DNA from: Solea solea
Taxonomy: Eukaryota; Chordata; Actinopteri; Pleuronectiformes; Soleidae
DNA length: 64,000 nucleotides
Direction: 5' to 3'
Assembly: GCF_958295425.1 (NCBI RefSeq)
Contig: NC_081142.1
Span: 3,498,896-3,562,895 of the forward strand
Shown here one piece after another: positions 37,512-64,000 of this stretch (the stretch's first letter is position 1; each line of letters begins with the position of its first letter). The notes beneath the pieces were generated by a model, which was not told the DNA's origin, did no database searches, and saw nothing but the letters and a program-made list of their open reading frames with translations. Both the position numbers and the translations under genes were made by a program.

Positions 37512-39160
37512 CTGTTGGGTGCTGGCGTTTCGTTTAACCATGAATTATAGACACTCTACAGAATAATGTAGCATCAATATATTAAAAATAAACAAAACAT
37601 CATTATACAAAATCACTCCTTCTATTTATCACATACAATATCTGTGGAATGGTTTGCTTGACTGCTTCAAACTTGCCAAGTGTCTTCAGTGCCAACTTTG
37701 ATGTTATTTGGATAAGAAAATGCAAGTGAACAGTCATGGATACTGCACTTGCATATATGTATAGGCATATATACAAACAGTATATACATATCTATGTATA
37801 TATACAGTACATATATACATATATATATATATACACATGTAGAGAAAGAAACTACAAGATAGAGATATTTAATCAAAGTTGGTGGAGGTTTGTGCTAAGT
37901 TGTTTTGTTTTCTAAACAATTCTGATCATAAACAGGAAAAGCTGTGCACTTTTGCACTGAAACCTACACCAAATACCAAAATCCAAATTTCTGCACTCAG
38001 GTGATGAACTACATTTTTTATAAACAAAAATAATTCTCTCTAGTCTTTAGTTCCTGTATTACCGGAAAGAGACTCAGAGCTTGAATGTCTCATTGATCAT
38101 TGATGATATTTTTGGCATTGTTTGTGCTGGTTTTTGTCCTTAAAGTCAAACCCTGCAGCTGATGACCTTGTTTTAGGAAACTCTGCCCCAATGAGTGATT
38201 GTTGGGAGGGAAACTGGCCGCAGGCATTTCAAACCAGTTTAGGTTACATTCCCTCACTATCAGTGTAATCTGTGTTTGTGAGATACACATGTACAGTTTC
38301 ATTCATTTGTTTATTTTTACACTCAGCGAATGTCTTGTATTTTGAGTTGGAACACTTTGTTTTGTTGCAATGCACCATTCCTTAAAACCAATAATCTGTT
38401 AATCTAAATTCTGCCCAGAATAGTTTCAATTTACAGTCCACAAAGCCTCAGTTGATCTTATTCTCTGTGTCTGATGGTTTGAAAATGTCTGTTCCTTTGT
38501 TTCCAGCTTCAACACTGAACCTTTCAGCGGTTCCTCCGTGGCTTTATTACATTAGCACACTGGAGACAGCAGTAATTCATGGAAACCATGTGATTATAAT
38601 TACATATCAAAAACCTAACCAACCTTCTTGAAAGAAGTGAATTCATAAATCCTGATTTGTAAAAAAAAAAAAAAAAAACCAGTGGATTGCAAAAAAAAAC
38701 AAGTTTTATTCTGTACATTCTCTAATCCCTTTTGGATTAGAATGTAGATACAGACTGTAACATCTACTGTATATGAATGTACTGGATAATCTGCTATATT
38801 CATTTATTTTTCTTCTTTGTCAGTTTATTGTTTGTATATGTATTTGTACATGTACATTCATTATAAATGACTAACATCAATATTGCAATGCTCATGCTAT
38901 GAATATGAACACAATACATGTAGTATTATGGGAACTCTGGTACCCTTGCACTGTTTATTCAAAAGATTATTAAGGAGTTTAAGTGCTTTCGTTCTGTTTG
39001 TGCAGATGTCTGTCTTTTATAATAACACATTTCTTTTTTAACCTACATTTGGCATTGAGCAGTTTTCCCCCACATCTGTTCCACTGGTCATAAAAATAAA
39101 AGTTGAATGTATTTTTGATTCTTGGTTATTATTGGTTGAATCGGTTCTGATTTGGTCCAA
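37512..39160. other. Spacer upstream of the orphan ORF
   Basis: About 1.6 kb of AT-rich sequence with TA/CA microsatellites at 37740-37840 and a poly(A) run near 38659-38677. I see no gene in it. Confidence 0.45.
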
Positions 39161-39247
39161 CCCACACAGATGATGCAGCTGCACTGAGCACAACGTCCTC
39201 ATCTCTGTCTCTCTCTGTTACTGATCTTCATCTGCGCGCATCTTAAC

Positions 39248-39658
39248 ATGACATCACCAGTCAACAAAGCCATGATGGAGTCCTACGCGCTCATGGTTTT
39301 AGTCATGGGCACGTTTTTCATCTATTTTTGCGGCATGGTTTGGGCTTTTTGCAACCCGAAACTGAGCGGAGCAGAGGAGGAGAGCGCAACCGGGAGACAA
39401 GCAGCGGCACACGGGGACTACAGCTGCGCCTCAAACCCCGCTGAGCGCAATCCCAGGTGCGTTTGTGCGCATGTGGCACCGTCGTACACAACAGAGGAGA
39501 TCGCGCCGTTCACACAGACGACTTATGTCAACTTCTGCGATGACACTAACAGTCTGCAGTCACAGTGCAACGCTCTCTGTCGAGAGGATCATGGACTTTA
39601 CACTCAGAGTGGATTTAGTTCCTCCTGCGCAGCACTGACTGAAAAAGGCGTGATATAG
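39248..39658 (+). CDS. Unrecognised small single-pass membrane protein, single exon
   Basis: I do not recognise this gene. The ORF encodes 136 aa from an ATG in fair context (CTTAACATGA), preceded by GC-richer, pyrimidine-rich sequence. Residues about 14-34 form one hydrophobic helix (LMVLVMGTFFIYFCGMVWAF). The rest is hydrophilic with nine cysteines in all (28, 35, 60, 71, 73, 97, 107, 111, 127) and several Tyr/Thr motifs near TYVNFCDDTN. No cleavable signal peptide is evident, so it would be a signal-anchor protein whose orientation is unclear. Base composition is distinctly more GC-rich than the flanks, which favours real coding. It is unspliced and convergent with hsd17b7, whose stop lies 590 bp away. 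An AATAAA at 40099 could end its mRNA. It could still be a chance ORF or a terminal exon of a larger gene. Confidence 0.5.
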   Translation: MTSPVNKAMMESYALMVLVMGTFFIYFCGMVWAFCNPKLSGAEEESATGRQAAAHGDYSCASNPAERNPRCVCAHVAPSYTTEEIAPFTQTTYVNFCDDTNSLQSQCNALCREDHGLYTQSGFSSSCAALTEKGVI

Positions 39659-40246
39659 TCCTGTGAATATTCAACTCTTCTTCATCATCACAACAAACTG
39701 TTTATTTTGTGCCTGATACAAATGTAAACAGAAAACCAGCTACATGTTGATGAAGTCACTGTACATTATTACAACTCATCAATTATTATACACTTCTCAT
39801 AAAGTGGCAGAAGTAGCACCTGTTGTGTTCTTCTGCTGCTTCATAGTTGAATGTGCAGTGCATTCAGAGATGCTCTTCACTTGTAAGAAGTGGTTCTTTG
39901 AGTTACTGGGGCCTCTGTAACTGCTGCTCACCGGACAGTTTCTCTTTTCTCTGTAAAGTTTGTGGCATAGTCCAAAATGTTGCGTCCAAAGTTACTTAAA
40001 TCACCTCGCCTTTCCGCTCTGACGCTCATTTTGAACTTCACCTGGGCATCGTAAATGTCTGATTAAACATTTTAACAAGCAATTGAACAGGTGTACCTAA
40101 TAAAGTGGGCAGCGAGTCTAAGGTCTGACAGCCTGACAGTGTACATTTTGCTTCCAAGAAACAGAAGAATAACATTCTCCATCACAGAGCTTGTGTGTTG
40201 TGTCCGTCGAGCCCCTGCAGGATAATAAAGAAGAACACGTCTGGGA

Positions 40247-43200
40247 TTATTTTAGTTTTTTTAGTTTCTTCTTTACTTCACTTTCCAGTTGCAGTAGATT
40301 CTCATACAAAGACTCTGACGTTTCCAAATCAATATCCATCTGCAAAAGCGGAACAGAAGACTCAGAACTCAACTCTTTTACAAGACAACTTGGAAGAGTC
40401 ATCCATGCCATATACTGTACCTTGCGTGGTTGTGTGTAGTTGTTGCCTAGCCCAGACGTTAAACTGTGGTACTTGACGTGTGGGTTCAGTGATTCAGGAT
40501 TTTGTTCAAACAGCCAGAACTACAAGAAAGAGATAAGCATGTCTGATTATTTTTCTGTTAAAACCATGTATGGAATTAGTCTTTTTTGTTTGTTGGTAGA
40601 ACATACCAGGGCTTCAGCTCCGTTATAAGGTGTCAGGGTGAATGTATTGGTGAACAGTCTTATCTGTGATCATTACACAGGGATACAATCAGATATAAAG
40701 GTGACTGATAACATGTATGCAATCAAAGACTAAGTGGAAGAGCAGACACTGTGTGACAGCTGCACTCACAAGCCAGAAGAGAGGCATTAGCAGGGTCCAG
40801 AGGAATGCTGGGAAGGAGGGAAGGATGCTGTAGGTCAGGCTGGTCATCACAAAACCCGGACAAATCACAGACGAGTACAAACCCTAAACAGCAAAGTGGA
40901 AGTTTAAAAAGCATCACAGAGGCCGGTCTGTGTGATACTGATACACAGCACATTCGACGTGTGTGAGAGGTGACCTGTTGGTTGTAGTGTGTGTTGAGAG
41001 CCAGGCTGAGCAGGTCCGAGGCGTATTTGGAGGAGCTGTAGGGCTGGATGCCCCTCAGGTGCTGAATGTCTTCCAGGTTAAAAGCTGAGCGGTGAGCGTT
41101 ACTAGAGGAGGTCCAGATCACGTGTGAAGTCCGATCTGCGTGACACAGAACCGGCTCCAGTTCCCTGATCTGGGGAAAAAAGGACAATTAGAATCATTTT
41201 TGATGATGATTTTAAAAATAAAATCTCTTTCTAACCCGTTATTGCTACGAGCTTGATTAACAAAAACATATAAATGTAGCAGTTGCCAATTTACCTCTCA
41301 AAGCATTAGAAGTTCCTGTTAATCAGTGTCATCTGCAAACCAAGGCTCAAGTTTGTGGTTCATTTTTGCCCACACTACACAGCTAAAAAACACTTTATTT
41401 CAACACTTGACCTGGTTGTATTTGTTGTTATTATTAGCGGGAGCATGTTGTACCACTGTCTCATTCAGTTTAGATTTAAATGTCTGACTGACTGACATTG
41501 ATTTTGTAAATCAATCAATGGGGGTCTCGTGTAGGGCTGTACGATTTTGAGTAAATATCCAATTACAATTATTTTGACAGGAATTGCGATATCAGAGGGA
41601 ATGGTAATTTTTACATCATTATTCTCATTTTCATTCAAAAACATGTTTAAAATGATTACTGTGTGATATTTGTGCAGATCTGTGAGATCTCTTCAGTCTG
41701 TAGAATACGATGTGTATAGATCAAGACGATAATAAATCTAAAATGATATTTTGACACACACTTTGGCTTTAACAAAAGTATTTTTGTTTGTTCAGCCCTA
41801 AAGACTTGTGGGTTGTTGACTCAAGAAATGTGTAATCCGGTTTAAATTCAAGCAGGAAAAGAAAATCGCAATCATCGATTTGATATAGAATCAAAGAATA
41901 GTAATTGCAAGTAATTGCAATAAATCAGAATTGGTACCCAAGTATTGATGCAATCAAATCATAACAAAAGAATATCTCCCATCCTGTGCTTCCTTTAAAT
42001 TCAAGATTTAGCATCACAATATAAAATGTTTGAATTTGCCCTGTGGTGATAGGATGTGGTGACCTGTTGATTTGAATAAAGAGAAGTTCATCCCTCCTTG
42101 TTCTTCTTTACTCATGTATATTGTAACATAGTGTCCATTTTAACTGACCTATTATAATGTAGCCTGTACGTGGAGACAGCAATGATTCTGCATCTGTTTC
42201 TACAGTAGATGCAATAACATTTATTTCACGTTACTACCTAAATAAAACTGACATCTTTGCTCAACAGTACTTGAAACGTCTGTGTAACAATGTGTGACTA
42301 CAACAGCATATAAAATTATTTTAGACGTGTAAACAGGAGCTTTAGGAAGGTTTTTGCTCTGACGGTAACTGAAATATCCAATATCACCTGCAAATGCATG
42401 GTAAGCAGAGAAGTGTCTGCAGTGACCTTATAGCAAGAACAGTGTGCACCTTTCATTTTTAATGACAGACAGATCCAGTATCGTCCATGTTCGACCCACA
42501 AAGGGAAACAGCTGACACAAGAAAAGAAAATACCAGATTATCTGGTTGTCAAAGTAGCAGTGACTCACGAGTAGGAAGTGACCAAAGAGGTTGGTGGCAA
42601 AGACTTCTTGCAGGCCGTCGGAGGTGACCCCATCTGTCTGTGTCAGAATCCCCTCGCCAGTGGCAAACATGGTGATGACATTGCTGGAATAAAATACCTA
42701 ACTCAAGGTCTATTCATAATTTAACCACATAGAGATTAATATCTCTTGTACATGTGAGGCCTGAACAAAGACAGGGTCAATTAGAAGCATCACATTGACC
42801 CACAATGTGACAGTGGCAGGGGTGACAGTGGCTGATAGAGCAAGTCTTTTAACTGGAAGGTTGAGGGTTCGATCCCTGGCTCCACGAGTCTACCTGTGTC
42901 CCTTGGGCAAGACACTTAAAACCCAAATCACTGCAAACAGGTGTGATGGAAAAAGTGCTGCACTTAGATGTGCTGTGTGAATGTGTGAGTGAATGGCAAA
43001 ACAGTAGTGTAAGGCCCGCGGACCCAACGCGCAGGCTGTTGCACACGGTGCAACCCTATGGTGAGGTGAGGCACTACAGGACCTTGACGCACGAGTATAC
43101 CAATGATCCGTGATATGCGACGTGCAATGTGACGAGCACTTTGGTGTGCACGGCATGTGCGTGGAAGTATACCAGGGCCTTAAAGCCGCTTTGAGTGGTC

Positions 43201-43961
43201 ATCAAGACTAAAAAAGTGCTTTATAAATACAGAACATTTACCTTCTTAATTAAATCTTAAACTTTAGAAGGATGACAGTTTTGAGGAAAGCAGCACAATA
43301 AATATTGTAAACTATTGACATGTGCAAAATCAAAACAAAATTTAAAGTAAAAGTAAGTAAGATTAGGCTCTTCATCAAAAATAAACAACATACCTGGAGA
43401 AGAGGCCTTTAAAAAATGCTTTCACGTCAAACCGTGGGTTTGGCATAATCCCTGCGTTCAGGTAAAGGTAATCCAACTGGTTATACCTGCGGATGACAAG
43501 CAGAGGCACAGATAATTCTTTTTAATAGTAATGAAACCTTTTTAATTATTTGGGCATGTGAGAGTGTGTTTGACTGTCATATCACAATGAGGTCATCCTC
43601 CCACCTGAGTCTGACCTCCCGTGCAGCACTGATGACAGAGGAGATGCTGCTGGTGTCCATCTGCAGCAATGCCACCTGAGCCGCGGGGTGAGAGGTGAGG
43701 AGGGCAGATCGTGCAGCCTGACCTCGACGCATGTTTCTGCAAGCCAGACAGAGCTGCAGGCCCTCTGTGTCCTGGCAGAGGAGACGCTCACAAAGTGCCA
43801 GACCAATGCCACTTCAGAGAAACACAAAATGCATGTGTTACTGTTACTATCACTACAGGATCTCCCAAAAACATTAATAATTAGATTAAGCTACAATGAA
43901 CCAATAATTAATAAAACCATCATTACCTATTCGCTCCTGTCACCAAAACCACCTTATTCAT
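40247..43961 (-). CDS. hsd17b7: 17-beta-hydroxysteroid dehydrogenase 7 / 3-keto-steroid reductase, complete
   Basis: Short-chain dehydrogenase of the endoplasmic reticulum; it reduces 3-keto sterols in cholesterol synthesis and estrone to estradiol with NADPH. Exons 5' to 3': 43961-43927, 43811-43605, 43486-43394, 42683-42569, 41169-40975, 40883-40770, 40663-40607, 40519-40421, 40339-40247. The 1008 bases close in frame to 335 aa; the human enzyme has 341. The cofactor motif TGANSGIG is at 8-15, NAG at 91-93, WTSS with the catalytic Ser near 171-173, and YSSSK (Tyr194, Lys198) in exon 5. A hydrophobic segment, [15 protein letters not shown], is a likely membrane anchor, and the C-terminus ends in a Lys-rich helix. 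Family words such as [23 protein letters not shown] and NPESLNP support the identity. Next to ddr2 in the same order as on human 1q23. Confidence 0.97.
41532..41800 (+). mobile_element. MITE-like element, copy A (hsd17b7 intron 4)
   Basis: Inverted ends TAGGGCTGTACGATTTTGA and GTTCAGCCCTA. The interior GTGTGATATTTGTGCAGATC and TGTAGAATACGATGTGTATA recurs in reverse complement in the element at 44889-45164, which proves a shared family. Confidence 0.85.
42800..43242 (+). mobile_element. tRNA-derived SINE interrupted by a nested element
   Basis: Head: GGCTGATAGAGCAAGTC (A box) and GGTTGAGGGTTCGATCCCTG (B box). Body: CCTTGGGCAAGACACTTAA and GTGAATGTGTGAGTGAATGG. Tail: CTTTGAGTGGTCATCAAGAC, then GTGCTTTATAAATACAGA. 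The tail is split by a foreign 169-bp segment (43012-43180). It lies in hsd17b7 intron 3. Confidence 0.85.
43012..43180. mobile_element. 169-bp nested MITE-like insert with inverted termini
   Basis: The segment starts AGGCCCGCGGACCC and ends TACCAGGGCCT; AGGCCC and GGGCCT are inverted copies. It is bounded by TA on each side, or TAA if the outer A is left out of the element. Removing it and one TA restores AGTGTAAAGCCGCTTTGAG, the expected uninterrupted SINE tail. A TA target would fit Tc1/mariner-type movement, and TAA would fit PIF/Harbinger. The interior is GC-rich and has no ORF. Confidence 0.7.
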
Positions 43962-44105
43962 GTTTTCAGGTCCAAACTGGAAACAACAACAACAACAAAA
44001 ACAGAAAGAAAACAATAATTTCAAAGTCAAAACTTCTTTCAGTGTAACAGGTTCTGTGCCAGGGCCGTGGCTATTCTTCACTCTTCACTCCACCTCCCTC
44101 CTGTG

Positions 44106-44110
44106 ATTGG
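44106..44110 (-). promoter_or_regulatory. CCAAT box in the putative hsd17b7 promoter
   Basis: CCAAT on the minus strand (CGTCCAATCACAGG), 145 bp upstream of the hsd17b7 start codon, next to a GGAGGGAGG purine-rich stretch. NF-Y sites are common in sterol-synthesis promoters, but I see no convincing SREBP site, so the assignment is tentative. Confidence 0.35.
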
Positions 44111-44149
44111 ACGACACAGCAGGATCCAGCCAGTGAGAACCTGACACCA

Positions 44150-44180
<31 letters not shown>

Positions 44181-44181
44181 A
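44150..44181. repeat. Poly(C) run followed by (CA)n
   Basis: Seventeen consecutive C, then about eight CA repeats, upstream of hsd17b7. It is the only long homopolymeric C run in the window. Confidence 0.95.
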
Positions 44182-44888
44182 GTGTGAAATACTTGGCTTC
44201 TAATGAATAAGACACGAGAAAAGTATACATTTTATTTGTGATTTGGCTATCAATGTACATTTGTTTGCAATGTATATAAAAACATTCTCACTGGAAAAAA
44301 ACAATGATTTGAGTAGTAAATATGGAATAAAACTAAACAAATGATGTCATTTTCTGGGCTGCGATAATGTCCCAACAGATTCAGTGAGAAGAAGCAACAC
44401 CTGCTTCACAAATGGCCAAATTTAGCCTCAAACCAAAGAGAAGCAGATCTGTACAAGATTTATTTGTCTCAAGGACTCAAGTGTCGTCAATGTGTGAGTG
44501 GTAAGCCTCTGATAAGAACGTGTAAATACAGCTGAAACAGTGGTATGCAGTATGAAAGTTCAAGCAATTAAGTGAGAGTAAAATACAGAACGCATCATTC
44601 CTAATGGAAAAACAAAGAGAAAGGACAAGGAGAGTATCACACATACATTGATAATAAAGCAAATTGAGTGCTGATAACTGATTCCATAGATGAATGAATG
44701 TGTTTGAATGACAGTGGCATCACTTTCTTACCTCTGGTTATCAAAGACTCATGAACAGCGAGAGCAAAGGCAGGGTGTGGGCAGCATGGCGGGTCAGTCA
44801 GTGTGTTGTCATTTTGTTACTCTCTGAAATGTTGTTTCCCTGTGGCAACAACAAACGACCTGCTACTACATTCCTCTTGGTTTGAATT

Positions 44889-45164
44889 AGGGCTGAACAA
44901 TTCATCGGAATTTTATTGTAATCGCAATACGGCCTACTGCAGTTTTCAAATTGCTAAATGTGTGTCATTTATATCATTATTATAGATGAATTATTGTCTC
45001 GATCTATACACATCCTATTCTACAGACAAGAGAGAGCATCTTTGTTTCTCACAGATCTGCACAAATATCACACAATGATCATTTTAAATATGTTTTTCGA
45101 ATGAACCGACCATTACCTCTGATATAATCTCAATTAAATATGTATTCAAAATCGTTCAGCCCTA
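44889..45164 (-). mobile_element. MITE-like element, copy B
   Basis: Ends AGGGCTGAACAATTC and ATCGTTCAGCCCTA are inverted copies. In reverse complement its interior matches copy A at 41532-41800. The two copies flank the 5' half of hsd17b7 in opposite orientation. Confidence 0.85.
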
Positions 45165-45952
45165 GTCTGAATCCAGTAATTGGCTCTGCTTATTACAAAC
45201 CTGTGACAACTAGAGACAACTATGTCAAAGCCATCTGTCTTTTAGCAGTCAAACTAAATATCTGAAGTCAACATTCCCATTTCTTCTTCTATCCTGATTC
45301 AAAAACACTTTTTTTTACTGTCTCCTGAGCTAGTTCAACATCCACAACACGCATCATCTTTTCAGTGATATGGCCTGTAAACAAACTGTCAGCCAACACA
45401 GCACAAATACAGCCTGCACTCCTGATTCGTTTAGTGAGTAAAACTAAAATGAGTGAATCGAATCAAACATGATACTGCACACACGCCATCTAAGAGGGCA
45501 TACTAATACACAGACACATACACAGATGAACATATAAATATGAAATGCAAAATATTGATATTTGGTGTTTTAGACTTATCTACTGAATATACACAGTCAT
45601 ATACATGAATGGGAAACTGCAGGGAGATGAAAAACTTGAAATATAACGAAATGTAACAGTCATAGTTTGCTGCACTCTTCCTCCACGACATTCAAGCAGT
45701 CCTCCAGATGCAAACACGAGCTTGCTCTGCAACAATGTTTGTCATCAAACACACTAACATGGCAGCTTTAACTAATGAAAACGAAACATATCCTCAAAAG
45801 TGTCAGATGTCACTTGCTACATTGAATTCTCGCTTCCACAGCACGTGTCAAAACAGTGTTTGTGTTGTGTAGTATGAAACAGAGCACCTGTGTGTCTATG
45901 ACAACATAATTGAGCTAAACTGACAAACACAAAGGTCTGTGTTAGCTCATGT

Positions 45953-46630
45953 GTGCTTCTCATAGTCAAGGATCCTTCCTGGAAAGAGAGGATCCTTCCA
46001 TGTCAGGTCCTACAGGGACCAGGCAACACTCCTCCTTCCTAGCACTCTGAGAATGCATTATTGGATCAGGCTACCAAGTGCATGTCGCTGCGTCAATGAA
46101 AAAAAAGTTAGAGTTGTGCAAACTGTTTATTTCTTATATTTTGTATGAAATTTCTGATAACTACTAATATAAAGTGTACAATCACCTTAAAACAAAGACT
46201 GATTGGTTTTCATAGCCTCACTGAGCCTTTTTCTATGTCATTTAGGCAAAGGCCTTGCTTTAATGGAGGTCACACCACCATGCACCACTACGTTTCTATG
46301 GTGGCCTGAAAGGACAAACCAGCCAGAGCATGCATTTCACGTTTGGAAGCAGAAGCTTATTATATAAATGAGAAACGACATCCTTTCCCTGACGCCCTGG
46401 GGAAAGGATGACAGTGAATGGTTGTTTGCCAGTAGCTAAAGCCTGGAAATAGACGTGGCTGTGGGTTCTTTTCCACTGCGCTGAGGATACACATGTGCAT
46501 CCTTGTAAATTTGCTCAGTCTTTTGTAGAATTTGAAGGATCCTGCACATTGGTACAATCCTTCGACGGGATCCAATGACGTAACACCCTTGAAATTCAAC
46601 CGAGGATCCTTCCTTGACTCTGAGAAGCAC
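45953..46630. mobile_element. ~680-bp DNA element with long inverted ends
   Basis: Left end GTGCTTCTCATAGTCAAGG then ATCCTTCC; right end, read in reverse complement, GTGCTTCTCAGAGTCAAGG then AAGGATCC. The imperfect inverted termini span about 27 bp. GGATCCTTC words recur inside. No transposase is readable, so it is non-autonomous or worn. It lies immediately downstream of ddr2. Confidence 0.7.
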
Positions 46631-46828
46631 GTCGTGTTTGTGGTGCATTAAGTCCATGGTTCCCAAACTGTAGCTTGTGGCTCTCAGGTGGAGTTCACTT
46701 TTATTTTTTCCCGCACTGAAATGAAATAGCTTAAACATGGAGTGTGTCTGCCACTTAAGTCAAGCACCATTTCTTCCAGAGATGAGCAGAGCAGACTGGG
46801 GAATCACTGTCTTAAACGCAGTCCCAGC

Positions 46829-63566
<16,738 letters not shown>

Positions 63567-63598
63567 CCCAAACACATGCACAGAGACAGGCTTCCAAC
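63567..63598 (-). other. 5' UTR part of the ddr2 start exon
   Basis: A good acceptor (TTCTTCTCCTGCAG followed by GTTGG) ends at 63599, so the start exon begins at 63598, 32 bases before the ATG. At least one noncoding first exon must lie further upstream, perhaps past the window end. Confidence 0.6.
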
Positions 63599-64000
63599 CT
63601 GCAGGAGAAGAAGGAAACAATGTCAGTGACTCACTGCACCACGGAGCTTGACAAATAAAAAGTTCAATATGAGAACAGACTGCCGAATGAACACATGCTT
63701 TATCTTCTATTTACTTCCCTGTGTTCATGGGAACCAAACATTTGTTTAGACGTTAAAGGGGAAAAGGGGGATTTTAATTGGAGGCATGCTTTTTTATATC
63801 GCTCAATAAAATACTTAATAATTGCCACATAACAATGGAATTTCCATTTATTTAGTGATTTATCACTCTATGAGAGAGGCCTTATTAAAGTGTAACTATG
63901 GTGATAGTTCTGCAGCGGCCACAGATTTTTATTTTGTCTATGAAGTTTGTATTTGTTTTGTTAAACTTAACATATTTATAAAGGACTTATCAAAACAAAG

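Larger units (their letters stand above)
44190..46828. other. Spacer between hsd17b7 and the ddr2 stop codon
   Basis: Contains the MITE copy B (44889-45164) and a larger inverted-repeat element (45953-46630). The ddr2 3' UTR must begin at 46828, but no poly(A) signal is clear enough to call; minus-strand AATAAA words occur near 46702 and 46124. No gene is seen. Confidence 0.45.

Noticed and set aside
46652..46815. Possible short hAT-like element (GGTTCCCAAACTG and GGGGAATCACTG ends)
   Set aside because: The inverted match is short and would overlap the expected ddr2 3' UTR close to the stop codon; not enough to call.
63567..63620. Upstream in-frame ATG of ddr2 (would add 18 residues)
   Set aside because: An acceptor at 63599 cuts the frame, so the upstream ATG is intronic; the peptide from 63566 is a normal signal peptide.

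Overview
This window is nuclear DNA of a ray-finned fish, most likely a percomorph teleost. The genes are split by GT-AG introns, the encoded proteins are vertebrate-specific (IL-23 receptor, IL-12 receptor beta 2, DDR2), and the introns and spacers carry fish-type tRNA-derived SINEs, small inverted-repeat DNA elements and many microsatellites. I rebuilt exons by hand from splice sites and reading phase. Four complete genes close without a frame break: il12rb2 (801 aa), serbp1 (401 aa), hsd17b7 (335 aa) and ddr2 (860 aa).

Layout. Bases 1-7995 are a tandem array of a roughly 38-bp AT-rich unit, containing four co-amplified SINE pieces and a 1743-bp higher-order duplication. Next come the last four exons of il23r (8470-11392, plus strand), so the array probably lies inside an il23r intron. 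il12rb2 follows in tandem (14356-23631, plus). After about 3.9 kb of spacer, serbp1 lies on the minus strand (35263-27521). A repeat-bearing spacer leads to an unrecognised single-exon ORF for a small membrane protein (39248-39658, plus). hsd17b7 (43961-40247, minus) and ddr2 (63566-46829, minus) fill the rest. ddr2 has a 6-kb first intron dense in microsatellites.

How the genes relate. il23r and il12rb2 are neighbouring class I cytokine receptor chains of the IL-12/IL-23 system, and il23r-il12rb2-serbp1 has the same order and orientation as on human 1p31. ddr2-hsd17b7 matches the pair on human 1q23. The junction between these two blocks falls at about 35.3-40.2 kb, where the orphan ORF sits. 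serbp1 (ribosome and mRNA binding), hsd17b7 (sterol synthesis) and ddr2 (collagen receptor kinase) have no evident functional link to the receptors or to one another.

I did not find a convincing new biological system. The most notable items are the structured minisatellite with embedded SINEs, the orphan membrane-protein ORF at a synteny junction, the conserved YxPQ tail motifs of il23r, a GC-AG intron in ddr2, and a small element nested in a SINE with a readable empty site.
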